A stretch of 64,000 bases of DNA from Blepharisma stoltei (GCA_914767885.1 CAJZBQ010000053.1:1276501-1340500), one strand, 5' to 3'. Shown: positions 11,111-22,472, counted from the stretch's first letter. The notes: generated from the letters alone by a model not told the origin. Made by a program: numbers and translations.

Positions 11111-12196
11111 TTAAAACTCATCAGAGACAGAGGCTTGAGTAATAAGAGATGACATATCAGAGCTCTCACATTTTAGGTGCACCATATGTTCTTCAGCTTT
11201 CTCATCAACAACAAATGGCAAAATTACAATGCCTTGCTCAATTGTCGGGAATCCAGTGCATCTAAAGAGTTTGTAATCTGTATGCATTTTAATTCTTGCA
11301 ATGTACTGGCACTTAATTAGATATGACTTCATAGTATATGTACGCTCATGCTTAAGTATTTCTGCAACTGGAATACTAAATTTCCTATTTTGTGTGCCAG
11401 ATCTCGCTAAAATTTCAGTCCTAAAAGTATCTTTCCATATACTTTTTGACTGTGTTTTGGTGACACAATTCTTCCTATTTGCGCTAATTGTAGTGATTTT
11501 GAGTATTTCTACCTCTATTTTCCTAATATCTGATGAAAAGTTTTTTAGATCAGCTTCCACAAAGAGATTTATCAGCTCATTTGACCCGAAAGCTGGCTTT
11601 TCAATTCATGCTTTAACTGATGCTTTTTCTTTATTGACGCACCAGATTGTGTTATTGTAACCTGAAACCTCATGCGATAACTGCTGAGGATAAAGTTCTG
11701 GGAGGACTGGAAAACTGTTAGACAAAACAGTAAAAGGCTTTTTAAATTTCATGTACTTTACTCCTTGAGTTTCCAGCAATGCACCAATTTTATACTCAAG
11801 CTTAGCAGAGCCCTTGTTGAAAACTGTAGCATTGAAAGAAGGAAGGAGGTCTGGGTATAGTCGGAATTTGAAAGGAACACAGTAGTTCCCTGGGTTTACA
11901 GTCATGTCTGGCTTGTTAAAGATAATGGCTCTACCTTTTTTGATAAGCTCTTTTCCACTGTGATTTATTTGATAAGTGATCATGCCATGATCTCCATTAG
12001 ATTCTTGGCGTTCTGTGCAGAATTCAACAATCTCATGTCCTCTGAAGAAGATAAAAAGCTTGGGGCTGGAAACAGAGTCTTTAAGATGGACGTGAACATT
12101 GCCACGAACGTATTCTCCAACGATTGCATTGGCATCGTCAAGAGAAACATACATATCTCCTTTCATTTGAGAAGGTTTAGACGAGTCTGATCCCAT
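11111..12196 (-). CDS. arrestin-domain (ARRDC/Vps26-fold) protein
   Basis: A 361-aa single frame, with one TGA read as Trp between KEKASVKA and IEKPAFGSN. The N-terminal half has the arrestin pattern: MYVSLDDANAIVGEYVRGNVHVHL, then a beta-strand series with FIFFRGHE, and PGNYCVPFKFRLYPDLLPSF, which matches the 'G.y.fpF.f.lP..lPpSf' signature. The C-half (GSNELINLFVEADLKNFSSDIRKIEVEIL...) is the second arrestin sandwich. Such proteins are adaptors that recruit membrane cargo for trafficking. The N-terminal MGSDSSKP could accept a myristate. No PPxY motif is seen. Confidence 0.85.
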
Positions 12197-12688
12197 TTAT
12201 TTTCAACTTACTAAAAATCTTACTGTCATTAATTTTAGCCATTATGGTTATTTCAACAGACCATTTAACGAAAAAACAATTAATTATTCCAGAAAAAGCA
12301 CAAAATTCATGAAAATGTTTGGATCTTTCGTTTAATGCTGCCATTCTCAATAACTTTTTAATCTATAAAAATATGTCTCAAATGTTCTGTTTATTTATAA
12401 TATTCCTTTCAGATTATAAAATAACTACACTACATCTTTATATTTAGTTAAAATCTTCAGAGGAGTAAATCAAGTAATTATATCATACCATATTTTAAAT
12501 CGAATAAATAAAACTTACTAATTTATTATTCATTTTGCTTTCCATACCTAACCCTATAAATGATTTAGACAAAAAATTATTTCTGATTCAGTCTCAATTA
12601 AAAGCTTTATTTATATAATAAAAATAGAACTTATTATTTTCCGCATGATAGCTATATAGATATCTAATATTACTTTTAAAATAATTAT
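12197..12688. other. AT-rich intergenic spacer
   Basis: Lies between the arrestin-like gene and the small membrane protein, both on the minus strand, so it should hold the promoter of the first. No ORF, RNA or repeat that I can support. Confidence 0.5.
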
Positions 12689-13036
12689 TTACGCATCTGT
12701 GATGTTTTTCTTTAAAATTCTACGAACAATTATAAATAAAAGCACAAAAAATAAAAAAGTTGAAGCGTTTATGACCAATACTCCGTCGTTCTCTTCATAA
12801 AATGGTTCATTCAAGTTTTCAAAATCAGAATTTAGACTATTCTCCCATTCATTTATAAAGTTGTCTTCATCACAAGGCTCAGAAATTTTGCACATGTCTA
12901 TATCTGGCTTAACGACTGGCCACTTAAAATTGAGAGGATGTAAGTCTTCTAGAATTTTTGCTGCTTGCTGCTTTTTTATTTCCGCAAAACATTTTGAGTA
13001 AAATATCAATAAGACAAATAGCCAAACCCTATTCAT
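12689..13036 (-). CDS. small type I membrane protein (unknown)
   Basis: 115 aa. It has a clear signal peptide (MNRVWLFVLLIFYSKCFA), an acidic ectodomain of about 70 residues with two cysteines (DMCKISEPCDED), and one transmembrane segment (FLFFVLLFIIV) followed by a short basic tail (RRILKKN). The topology is that of a secreted or plasma-membrane type I protein. I do not recognise the family. Confidence 0.7.
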   Translation of the reverse strand: MNRVWLFVLLIFYSKCFAEIKKQQAAKILEDLHPLNFKWPVVKPDIDMCKISEPCDEDNFINEWENSLNSDFENLNEPFYEENDGVLVINASTFLFFVLLFIIVRRILKKNITDA

Positions 13037-13350
13037 GAATTTTTAGTTTATATTTAATCTTAACTATATTAATGTGATTGAAGGAAAAGCATAAAATTAA
13101 GATTTTAGAATTCCTTAACGTTTTAGGAACTAATTATTCAATTATAAAATCATATTTTAATTACTAAATCTTATAATAGAAACTTATGTTATTTATTTAT
13201 AAGTTAGTTTGATGTGTCAAAATAGTTGAATTTCCTGTTAAAATCAACCTTGGATAAAACAAAATCATGAGTTAATAATGCAAATTCGTAAAATATAAAA
13301 TGCGGATATCAGGCTTCAAATTATATTAATCTTCAGATTAAATTTAAAAA

Positions 13351-13422
13351 GGGCCGTTCCGGGAATTGAACCCGGGACCTCTCGCACCCTAAGCGAGAAT
13401 CATACCACTAGACCAAACGGCC
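13351..13422 (-). tRNA. tRNA-Pro (AGG)
   Basis: On the minus strand the 72 bases form a full cloverleaf: acceptor GGCCGTT/AACGGCC, D-arm with TGGTCTAGTGGTATGA, and an anticodon arm TCTCGC-TTAGGGT-GCGAGA with anticodon AGG. The T-arm is CCCGG-GTTCAATT-CCCGG and the discriminator base is C. The sequence closely follows eukaryotic tRNA-Pro(AGG). Internal A and B boxes are intact and there is no intron. Confidence 0.97.
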
Positions 13423-13477
13423 TCACTTTATTTGCCTAGTTTTTGATACTAAATACTATACTCCATTTCTTTTTATT

Positions 13478-13775
13478 TAACCCCCCTCCGTAAATGAACA
13501 AACAATTGGAAAAATCCCTTTGTTTTGGGAAGAACCCACCTCTGTGAGCGGACAAAAATGTTTTATGAAAAATATTTTGATAATTATTATAATGAAATCT
13601 ATTTAATTTTAAACATTTGTGCATTTAAAGCATAAATTTTAAAATTAAATTAATATTCGCTCTAAAATATTTCGAATTAAATAATATTTTTAAATTTTTA
13701 AAAAAAAATTATTACTATAAAATTAGAATAAATTTTTTTAAACCGATTTGGGGTGAATGAGGAAGCATATTTCCA
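13478..13775. mobile_element. decayed MITE family A copy
   Basis: The left end is TTAACCCCCCTCCGTAAATGAACAAA. A second inner CCACCTCTGTGAGCGGACAAAA and the AT-rich family A core (TTTAATTTTAAACATTTG...AAAGCATAAATTTTAAAATTAAATTAATATT) follow, and the right end is near GATTTGGGGTGAATGAGG. Mismatches in all termini mark it as an older copy. It is intergenic, just downstream of the tRNA. Confidence 0.7.
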
Positions 13776-13844
13776 AGAAAAAAGGACAATACTTAGCATG
13801 AAGTTTAATTATAATTTTATAGGAGATCGAGAAGAACTTCAATT

Positions 13845-14175
13845 AGCTCTTCTCCTTTAAATTGGAACAAAAACTCTATTTCCATTTAAAAGGGAGGTAT
13901 TTTTTTTTGAAATTATATTAAATTTTCCCTATAAAAAATTATAAATTGAAAGCACTAATTTAGTTTTATGAAAATTGCATAAAATTAAATAGACTCAGCG
14001 TGAAAGCTATTTAAATAACATTTTACTTGCACTTTTCCAATAAATTAAGTCAAAAATAATTTTATATATTTTTTCATCTATAAAATAATTATTCCAATTT
14101 AAGAGTGTTAAAAATAAATAGAAATTTTATCGATGTTTTGTTCCATTTTAAAGTGGGAGAGTAAGGGCAACAGGA
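13845..14175. mobile_element. MITE family C copy
   Basis: The left end is CTCTTCTCCTTTAAATTGGAACAAAAA and the right end is TGTTCCATTTTAAAGTGGGAGAGTAA, inverted to each other. The AT-rich core is shared with the SERINC insert (TTAAATTTTCCCTATAAAA-like, TGCACTTTTCCAATAAATT). Intergenic. Confidence 0.75.
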
Positions 14176-14699
14176 ACTGAATTTAAGCCAGCTTTTAGAT
14201 TAAAGCCATCAAAAAGAGGTGGCCTCTGCCTCAAAAACTGAAGTCAGCCTCCGATCATATTACTTCAAAAGGTGCAATTAATTCCACCTCTCAATTTAGC
14301 ACACAATATTGATTTTAATCCAGTTCGCAAAATCTTAAGAAGCTCGGAACTGAAGGATAGTCATTGAGAGAAATCTAGGTCTGCAACCTATTAAATTCAT
14401 TTTAGCAAAAAATTCAGTTTTATTATATTAAAATAGAAAGGGACAAATTTGCTGGAATTAATATCAATTCATATTAAAAAATTAATCAGGAAGCATTAGA
14501 AGGTTTACACTATTTACTACATATTTCAATAAGACGCCGCCGAATATTTTTGATCCTTTAATTTTATTATCTCAAGTTTTCCAATCTTTGATACGCCATC
14601 ATCATTTATTTACAATTTTTCTTCATCTTAACGAATGGCTTCACTATTTTTTAGATTTTTCAATACATAAAAATGTTTTAATCAAGCCCATATTATACA
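14176..14699. other. intergenic spacer with unassigned purine/pyrimidine-mixed tract
   Basis: 14180-14400 is less AT-rich than its surroundings (GGTGGCCTCTGCCTCAAAAACTG..., GAAGCTCGGAACTGAAGGATAG) and could be an old repeat copy. I find no second copy in the window. The remainder is AT-rich leader of the next gene. Confidence 0.35.
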
Positions 14700-15558
14700 A
14701 TGATGTCTCCAGCGTTTTACGAGAATTCAAAACAAAATGCCCATGAGATTTCTTCTCTTCACAACGAAGTGCAAGCTTCACAGATTTTAAACAGTATGTT
14801 TACTGATAATATGCTTGAAAACTTCGATTCTTCTTTACAATTAGAAGACCGACGGCGCAATACCAATCGAGGACTTCTGGAGGAGCATTATGATGCCTGC
14901 AAATGGCAGAGGTAGTTCCAGAAGGAGGCATCGGACGGTCCCCTCATACCCTGAGCACTACCAGGGGTTAAGAGAGTCCTTTGCTGAAGCATTTGGTCCA
15001 AGCAGGTTTGGGTGAGTCTCCCCGAAAGATGCTGACGTCACCATTTTTGATGACGTCATCAGGAAAGGGCGGCAGGTGGCTTTAGTGACTAGCGCCACAC
15101 ACGAACGTGAAGCTGAAGCTCGACTGGATCAGGGGCTGAAATAATCCCCGCTTTAACCCTCTCTAATCTAAAAATCTCAAATCTCTTTACAATTAGGGAA
15201 ACTCTCTTCATGCATCTCTTCAAACTCCTTTGAAGGATCTTTATTTTCAGACACATATGATGCCAAAGACGAAGTAATAATTGAAGCTATACGAAGTAAA
15301 GAAAATTCAATATTAGATAAAGAGTTCAGTGCGAATCACTCGGTTATTAATATTGATGATTCTAAAGATAATATAGATGATTTCCGAGAACCAAGCCAGA
15401 TTATGAAAGAAATTATGAACTTCGAAAAAGATAGTGAAAAGCGATTCCCAGAGATTTTACCGAACCTGTTGATAGAAAAAGAAGAAATCAAACATAGATG
15501 GCTGTGCAACGCTTGTTTTTTAGATCCTCAGGATAAAAATCGTTGCATAGCGTTTTAA
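14700..15558 (+). CDS. unknown protein ending in a CaaX box, interrupted by a retroposon copy
   Basis: ATG at 14700 (a second ATG follows directly). Removing one 352-bp unit (one copy of the 13-bp duplication TCTTTACAATTAG plus the element) joins SSLQL-GKLSSCISS in frame through to the TAA at 15556-15558, giving 168 aa. The protein is acidic and polar. Its last 19 residues (WLCNACFLDPQDKNRCIAF) end in the CaaX-type Cys-Ile-Ala-Phe and resemble the tail of the CRAL-TRIO protein at 50230-51441 (WFCNACVGDKNSSCCIM). Prenylation and membrane attachment are inferred from this. Otherwise unrecognised. Confidence 0.7.
14845..15183 (+). mobile_element. 5'-truncated retroposon copy inside a coding sequence
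   Basis: Flanked by identical 13-bp repeats TCTTTACAATTAG (14832-14844 and 15184-15196). It is homologous to the minus-strand copy at 9810-10340 but begins about 220 bases later (at GAAGACCGACGGCGCAATACC), that is, 5'-truncated. The 3' end runs GGGGCTGAAATAATCCCCGCTTTAACCCTCTCTAATC. The duplication contains TA, so TA-to-TA removal restores the host gene exactly. Confidence 0.88.
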
Positions 15559-15632
15559 TTGTAAATAGTTAGTATTTGAAAATAGTTAATAAAATAGAGT
15601 ATTAGAGCTTATAAATCTTATTTCTTAAATGA

Positions 15633-15980
15633 AAGTTAAAACTAAAAGCTACCCACTAGCTGTCGCCTATCCTAGCTCCAAAAGGTCGCCCTTTTGTGTT
15701 TCTTACCTGAAATATCTGTGCAAGGGATTAGCTTCTAGGACAGAACCAGATGCCCAATTGCCCTGATGAGGAGAAACCATATTTAGCCTATCTGACAGGG
15801 GCAGAAAAACCTTCAGGGGAGAAATTATACTTCCTTCTCCTGCAAGGCATCACCAGACCTGAAGGCCGACTTCAAAAGACAGATATCCTGTTTTCAGCTT
15901 CATCAGGATAGGTCGTACATTTTCCATAGGGAGTTCGCCTCTGAGTCTAATTTCTGTAACGTTATCATTTTATTTCTCTA
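15633..15980 (-). mobile_element. diverged SINE-like repeat, intergenic
   Basis: Same family as 28948-29381: shared segments include GCCTATCTGACAGGGGCAG, CCTGAAGGCCGACTTCAAAAGACAG and TCAGCTTCATCAGGATAGGTCG, and the end reads GTAACGTTATCATTTTATTTCT. Near-identical 12-13 bp flanks TTTCTTAAATGA (15621-15632) and TTTCTTTAAATGA (15981-15993) look like its target duplication. Confidence 0.7.
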
Positions 15981-16191
15981 TTTCTTTAAATGATTTTTTT
16001 CATTCTGGAGCCTTATGCAAATTATTGAAATTGAATATTGCACTAAAAAATATAAAATCCTGCATTCTCTTATAACCTTTCTATTATGCTGTCTATCTGT
16101 TTTAGATTAAATTGCCAACACTGAAAATAAAAAAATTATAAATATTTTTTAGAAAATTAATAATATCCAACTTTTTATAATAAATTTTATA

Positions 16192-17955
16192 TTATTCACT
16201 AACTTCCCCTTGATTAAAGAGCAAATATATTAGAAAAGTCTCTATTTTTTGAAAATAAACTCCTTCGCATGCAAAAAGCTTGCTCGTTAACCAATAGGAG
16301 TAAGGCTTTTTGGCTTGTCTTGGTGATCTTCTTGTTTGGCTTGTTGGAGTGGAAGGAGTTTTTGAAGCATCCTTTGCTACAAATTCTTGTATATAATCTT
16401 CATAAAATGTCCTAAGTCTAAAAGTTTGTCTATTAACTTCTCTGACATCACTTGAATTGGCTAGCACATTCATATAATCAATTAAATTAAAAAGTTCTTT
16501 ATCATTTTTGTCATCATGCCATGAAATAATAGGTATCCCATTGTCAATTTGAAACCCAAATGAATACGCAGCATTATCTACGATAACTAAATCCTGCAGC
16601 CTTCTATTAGTAAAAACTCTTACTCCGCCCCTCTCCGTGAGTGAACAAAAAAATTTTGTTCACTCACGGAGGGGGGTTAATTTTTTTTTTTTAAAATAAT
16701 TTATATATAAATTATAGAACAAATTTTTTTTTTTCGAAATTTTAAAAAAATCCTAATTTGCAAAAATTGGGAAACAAATATTAATTTAATTTATAAAATT
16801 TATGCTTTAAAACGCAATTTGTTTAAAATTAAACAGAATTAGCTCGAGATTTCACTATACTAATTATCACTTATATATCAATTTTTTTCCATAAAAAATT
16901 TTTCCTATTAAAAAAATTTTTGTTCACTCACGGGGTTTTGGGGATTTTTCTAATGGTTTTGTTCGCTCACGGAGGGGGAGAATTAGATCTTTAACATAAA
17001 TTCCTTCACACATTAGGCAGGACTCCCTATATAATCTATGATGAATTAATTCTCTATAAGGATCAATATAATCAAGCACTACGTCTGCATAGCATTTATG
17101 ACTGGCAGTAAATACGATTACCTCAAATAATTTATTCGCTTCACTTAAGCATTCTCTTACAAAAGGTCTGATATTGACCCCAGCATTTATCACATCTCCA
17201 GTAGGGAAGGTTACTGGCAAAATAACATCTGCGGAGTTCAAATCTTCAGTGCAGTGGACCAAAGTTTCATCCAAATCGAACACAATGGTTTTTTTCGTTT
17301 CCCACCCTGGCCGCTTGGGCAAGCTAACCCTTTTATTTCTTAATTGGACTGGGTCTGGATTGCTCAGTGTCTTGACGAATTTCATTGCTTGGAAGGTCTG
17401 AAATAAGTGTTCTCTATACAACAGTTCCGATTTATTTTTTTGCTCCTCATGAGTGTCTTGCTTAGGCAAACTTTGGCGCTTTACTTTGGTGACCACGTTT
17501 GATAAGTCATAGTCATTTTTAGGCGATTCAGGGACTTCTACTGATTTGCTTGTCTGTCTTGGGAGGACTTTTGTGCTCTTGCTTTTTCCTTTTGTCGCTA
17601 ACGAGTTCGGGTGCGGTTGGAACTGATAACTCATAGGGTTCTTGTGGGTGTCTTTTGATTCTCCTTTTGGAGTCAGAGATGTTGGCGTGGAGGTTGGGGT
17701 TTCTTTTGTTTTTATAGTCTCAGCAGCGCTCCGAGGACGAGTGGTAGGAGGCTGAATTCTTGAAGGTTTACTTGGAGTGCCTGGCGTTAATATGCTTTGG
17801 AAGTTCTTGAGGCCTTTTGGAGAGTTCTTTTCGAATTTTTGCGTTGGCTCTTGTCTGACTTCTTTCGGAGCTTCTGACACTTCAATTGTCAGCTTTTGTG
17901 GCTTGGATAGAGACTTTGAGGAAAAATATTTGGGGTTTTTAGCAGACGATGACAT
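16192..17955 (-). CDS. FCP1/SCP-type (NIF) protein phosphatase with long disordered N-terminus, one IES
   Basis: 466 aa after removal of a 363-bp family A insert (joins YVKDL-RVFTNRRLQDLV). Residues 1-200 are Ser/Pro/Lys-rich and disordered. The phosphatase core begins with the DxDxT motif KTIVFDLDETLVH (about 222-234). It continues with NIRPFVRECLSEANKLFEVIVFTASH, then VIVDNAAYSFGFQIDNGIPI, the DN motif and the WHDDKNDKELFNLIDYM end of the SCP/CTDSPL2 family. These enzymes remove phosphate from Ser/Thr, classically on the RNA polymerase II tail. The last 60 residues are a basic, Ser/Thr-rich tail. Without excision the product loses the second half of the active-site fold. Confidence 0.9.
16623..16985. 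mobile_element. MITE/IES family A, 363 bp
   Basis: The left end is TTA|CTCCGCCCCTCTCCGTGAGTGAACAAAA, immediately followed by its own inverted copy (TTTTGTTCACTCACGGAG). The right end is GTTCGCTCACGGAGGGGGAG then AATTA. TA at 16621-16622 and 16984-16985 gives an in-frame join. Confidence 0.88.
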
Positions 17956-18000
17956 TTACAAAATGTTTCAAATTTATTCGAATTAGAAAGAACATTTAAT

Positions 18001-18909
18001 TTAACAGTGATAAGAGGTCTTGTAAATGGGAGGAAATCGGGTTGGTGACGAATTCTTCGGTTCTGTTAGCGCTGGAGAGCGATATCGTGAGAGATTAAAT
18101 TGCTCATTTTCTGTTTTCTTCTTCGCTGTAAGAGATTTATATATAAAATTTTGTTTTGCTTTTAAGTAAGTTTCTATAGATCGTTTCTGTTTGTAAGGAG
18201 AAACTAATATTTCAAGCTTCGAATCTGTGGGGACAATTGGAATGGATGTTGCATGCTCCAGGCTTATTCCATGCTGCTTATTTCTGCATTCGCGCTGATT
18301 TTTGATAGGGTCAGGGCTCATAGCATTTTTTTGAATTCTGTGTCTTTGCTTCTTTTTATAATTTTCCTGCACTTTCCATAAATACTCAATCACAGACTGC
18401 AAAAATTCAATTTCCTCTAAGCTTTTGCTTTGCTCTTGCTTTTCTTTGCATAAATCTAAAGCAGTTTGACCTTTTTTATTGCGCAAAGAATAATGAACTC
18501 TCAACTCCTCAATAAAGTACTTAACTAAATGAATGTGAGCGTTTGCAGCTGCTATATGTAAAATAGTGTTACCATAATAGTCTCTAGCTGCAAGATTTGA
18601 CCTGTGAGCTACTAGGAGTTGAATAATTTCTTGATTCCCAACTGCAGATGCAACTAGAATAGGAGACCTTCCGTAAGAGTCCACAACGTTGGATTGGACG
18701 CCAGCTATTAGCAGTCAGCGAATCACTTCTACCAACTCTAGTTCGATTGCAATTGTGAGCGGATATGTGTGTTCAGGAAGGTAATTACCGTTTGTGTCTC
18801 TCAAGCGAATCATGTAATTAGGAGGAAACCCGGATTTTAGCATGTCAATTACTCCGCTCTCATTTTTGGCTTCGAGCGCAGCTGTAAATTCAGCTTCCCA
18901 AGAGTTCAT
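18001..18909 (-). CDS. ankyrin-repeat protein
   Basis: 302 aa, one frame with TGA read as Trp in VEVIR-W-LLIAG. At least three ankyrin repeats can be seen at about residues 45-160: DSYGRSPILVASAVGNQEIIQLLV, DYYGNTILHIAAANAHIHLVKYFI, NKKGQTALDLCKEK. A helical segment (EEIEFLQSVIEYLWKVQENYKKKQRHR) and a basic, Ser/Pro-rich tail follow. Ankyrin repeats bind other proteins; no enzyme domain is present, so the role is unknown. Confidence 0.85.
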
Positions 18910-19074
18910 TGATTATGGAGTTACGTAGCACAAAATGGACTTTTACTCAAAAATCTATTTGAAATCGAATTTTTCTATTATTTTACTTTAAGTAAAATCA
19001 TTTGCTAAGCAAATGTATTTAGTCTAAATAATTAAGATAACTCCTTTTAATTTAAATTGCATTCATTGTAATAA

Positions 19075-22000
19075 ATGTCTCGCATTTTCATCAATAACAT
19101 TAACTCCTATGTGGGCCGCGAATTGTTTCAAGAAATCAGAGGTGATCCTGAAGAAGAAAGCTCTAATGTGTTTATTGCCACCTTAGATCCAAACGATAAC
19201 TCTCCAAGGCCTGCTGGAGTCAAAAAAATTCTTACTCCCCCCCTCCGTGAGTGAACAAAAAAATTTTGTTCACTCACGGAGGGGAGTTAATTTTTGTTTT
19301 TTAAAAAAAATTTCTATATAATTTTTATAAAAAATATTTTTTTTCGAAATTTAAAAAAATCCTAATTCGCAAAATTGGAAAGCAAATATTAATTTAATTT
19401 ATAAAATTTATGTTTTAAAAAGCAATTCGTTTAAAATTAAATAGAATTAGCTCTCTAGATTTCATTATACTAATTATCATTTATATATCAAAATTTTTTT
19501 CCATAAAAAATTTTTCTATTAAAAAAATTTTTGTTCACTCATGGAGGGTGGGTTTTTGGGCAAAAAATAGCGATTTTTCTAATGGTTTTGTTCACTCACG
19601 GAGGGGGGGGAGGGAGTTAGAGTAATTTTCATTTAGCGCGATAAGCCAAGACTTTTCAAGAAATACTTGCTTGAATGTGATTTAATTATTTATGATCTCC
19701 ACACAGGAAATTTAGCTGAAGTTGAAGAAAAATTGAAACTCTTTAAAACAACCAAATTTGAAGAGGCGAAAACAATTGTTTTGATTTCAAGTGCGTTGGT
19801 ATGGGGAAACACTCCACCAAAAATGGCTCAAGTTCTTACTGAAGAAGAAAAATCTAAACTTATCGATCCTGACGATCCTGAAGCATCAATTGAAAAAGAC
19901 AAAGTAACTGAAAAATCAATTATTGAACCTCAGCCTTCTGAGAGATCACAAATAATAGAAAAAGGAGAAGGAGTGGCAGAAGGAGAAGAGCTAAAAGTAG
20001 AAGAACCTAAAGAGCCTGAATTTGTCACAGTTCAATTTGAAGAAAGTGACTATTTACAAAGAAAGCCAAGCCAAAAATATGAACAATGGAAAATCTTAAC
20101 TTAACTTATTAACCATGACGTTTAACGTCTCCTACGGGGTTGCTCTTCCAGGACTACCACCACGCTCTCGTCGCTCGGGGCCCACTAGTTGCTGGGACAG
20201 CTAGCTTTGATCTCCAACGCGCACCTCCTGCGCGATGTTCCGGCTTCGACGGCTCATGATTGAGCTACTTACTTTCTCTGTAACGAGGGTTGTCTGCTAG
20301 GGAAATTCCAAAAAATGGTATTTCTGGCCGACTTTCGGCAAAAGAGGAAAACTTGTAGCCCCGGGGCGAAACTCCCGGTTTCTCGCTAGAGATTTGCCCG
20401 AATGGCCTAGGGATTACCTGTAGGCGCTGCTGGGCTTCTCCTTTCCAACTCCAAGCCTCCTCTTCCCTCGAGGTAAAATCCTAAACCCGAGAACGGACTG
20501 GGATCAGGCTCTGTACACTGCCAGAATTGCTTACCTGATATTGCTGTCCATCTCTAGCTAGGCAAAACCTTGCCGGATATAATTAAATAGGGCTCGAAAC
20601 TGTCTGGCCGAGAGGCCAGACCCAAGTTGAGACGCCATATTTAATTATGAACAATGGAAAATCATTGAAGATTTAGTTTTAAACTTAGGAACCAAAGAAA
20701 ACGTGAATATATATATTATTTGCTCAGGAATTTTATACGGAAATGGTGAAAAAGTATTCAACTACCACTTTAGATCAGCCTGACTTGAGAATCCAAGAGC
20801 TCTGCCATACATTTTTCCAGGAGATAATTACATTCCTACTATCCACATAAAAGATTTAGCAAAAGTTGTGAAATTCGTAATTGAGACCAAACCAGAAACA
20901 AAATATATTTTTGGAATTGATAAAACCCTAGAGCCATTGCAGAAATCAATTATTCAAGCTATATCTAAAGGAATAGGCACAGGAGAAATAGAGCCAGTCG
21001 AGAAGTTTTCAGAAGAATACCAAGAATGGTATGAAGAATTAGGAATAAATGTCTGGATGAAGCCTTCACGCTTATTAATTCCAGAACCTGAAGGAGAAGA
21101 AGAAGCAGTTTTGCCATTCACCTGAAACTATATTGGAGGAATTGCTGAAAACATTAGGAGGCTAAACGAAGAATACAACAAAATGAGAGGCCTCAAACCT
21201 ATTAAAGTGTTTATTACTGGCCCACCAGCAGCTGGAAAAAGCCATTATGGAGCATTACTAGCTGAACACTATAATGTACCTCATATTCATATTTCAGACT
21301 TGCTAAAAGAAATTGCAGGGTCAGAGACTGATATAGGTAGAATGATAGCTGAGTCTGAAGGAAGAGTTGACGATAAACTTGTAGCTGAAGCCTTTAAGTT
21401 GAAACTTAAGTCAGGACCCTGCATGAATCGTGGTTATATTTTAGACGGGTGGCCTCGCACATATGAAGACGCTAAAAACTTATTCATGAGAGAAGTGATT
21501 TCAACTGAGCCTGTTGAAGATGGAGAAAGAAATGTGGAAGCTGAGGAGGAAGAAGAAGGAGCCCATTTAGCTCCAAAAGTATATGAAAATGAGACAGAAA
21601 TTATCCCCAACAATGTCATAATTCTTAGAGCAGGCGATGACTTTTTGATAGACAGAGTCAGAAAGCTTCCTGCTGGAAAAGTCAAAGGGACTCATTATTC
21701 TGATGAAGGAATGAAGCGCCGCTTACAGTTTTACAGAGAGAAAAATGACAGTGATAAAGAAACTCCAGTTCAAGCATTTTTCAGCGATTTAAATATAGCT
21801 TTTTGCCTTGAGTGGCGCGGTATTGCGCCACTTCGGCAAGCTCCTTCTTCCAGTTGGCCGAGCCAACTCAGGTTGGTTCGACCAACTGGAGAATTGACAA
21901 GTGAGGCCTTTTGGGGAGACTTGTCAATTCTAGTTGGCCGAACCAACCTGAGTTGGCTCGGCCAACTGGAAGAAGGAGCTTACCGAAGTGGCGCCCGTAC

Positions 22001-22472
22001 CGCGCCACTCAAGGCAAAAAAGCATACTGAAATCTATGAATGTGAAAGCAACATTGAAGCAATGGAATTGCTCTATAACATGAGGGTTTATATTGAAAGA
22101 GAAGGAAGACCATTTAACTTTTTAGCTTCAATTGAAGAACTGGAATGGCAAAGAATCAATCTTATTGAAATGAGAGAAAAGGAAAAAATGAGGAAATTGA
22201 TTGAAAATGAAGAACAAGTCAAAAAGTTAGCTGAAGAAGAAAAGAGGAAAAAAGACGATAAAGCGAGAAAATTATTTGAGCAGCTGAAAGGAAAAGATTT
22301 AAACTTAAAAGGAGTCAAGGAAATGCCGCTTAGATCATATTTAATGGAAAATGTGATTCCATTTTTGTCAGAAGGGTTGTTACAAGTTTGCAAAATAGTT
22401 CCTGAAGATCCAGTGGATTATCTAGCTGAATTTATGTTTACTCAAAGTAATCAGCTTAGAAAGCATAACTAA
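19075..22472 (+). CDS. AK7: adenylate kinase 7 (SDR-like + kinase + Dpy-30 domains), three inserts and one intron
   Basis: Removing 19235-19619, the intron 19622-19636, 20080-20647 and 21796-22026 leaves exactly 733 codons (732 aa), close to human AK7. The N-terminal half (1-330) is an NAD(P)-binding, epimerase-like fold (MSRIFINNINSYVGREL..., TIVLISSALVWG, NVNIYIICSGILYGNGE, YIPTIHIKDLAKVV). The kinase part starts at about residue 385, with the P-loop ITGPPAAGKSHYGALLAEHY and the LID/AMP region GYILDGWPRTYEDAKNL, and RLQFYREKND near its end. The C-terminus (about 682-728) is a Dpy-30 motif (LRSYLMENVIPFLSEGLLQV...PVDYLAEFMF). AK7 supports ATP homeostasis in motile cilia, which fits a ciliate. 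The frame closure over four removals is strong evidence for all four. Confidence 0.95.
19235..19619. mobile_element. MITE/IES family A in AK7, 385 bp
   Basis: Flanked by TTA (19232-19234 and 19617-19619). The left end is CTCCCCCCCTCCGTGAGTGAAC with an adjoining inverted copy; the right end has two direct GTTCACTCACGGAGG copies. It is closely similar to the copies at 33569-33948 and 37544-37911. Confidence 0.92.
19622..19636 (+). other. 15-nt intron in AK7, two bases from an IES junction
   Basis: GTAATTTTCATTTAG. It contains an in-frame TAG if retained. It lies only two bases downstream of the right TA of the family A insert. Confidence 0.9.
20096..20645 (-). mobile_element. SINE/retroposon-like insert in AK7 with 18-bp duplication
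   Basis: Identical TATGAACAATGGAAAATC at 20078-20095 and 20646-20663. The left edge is an A/T simple-repeat tail (TTAACTTAACTTATTAACC), so the element lies on the minus strand. The interior is GC-rich and shares CGAAACTCCCNGTTTCTCG with the copy at 36555-37014. TA at the start of each duplication allows precise removal (568 bp). Confidence 0.9.
21796..22026. mobile_element. near-perfect hairpin IES in AK7, 231 bp
   Basis: The arms TAGCTTTTTGCCTTGAGTGG... and ...CCACTCAAGGCAAAAAAGCATA are inverted, with nested inverted blocks AGCTCCTTCTTCCAGTTGGC and GCCAACTGGAAGAAGGAGCT plus a GAATTGACAAGT inner stem. Joining TA 21794-21795 to TA 22025-22026 removes 231 bases (3 x 77) and reads SDLN-TEIYECES. 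It contains no in-frame stop. Confidence 0.87.
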
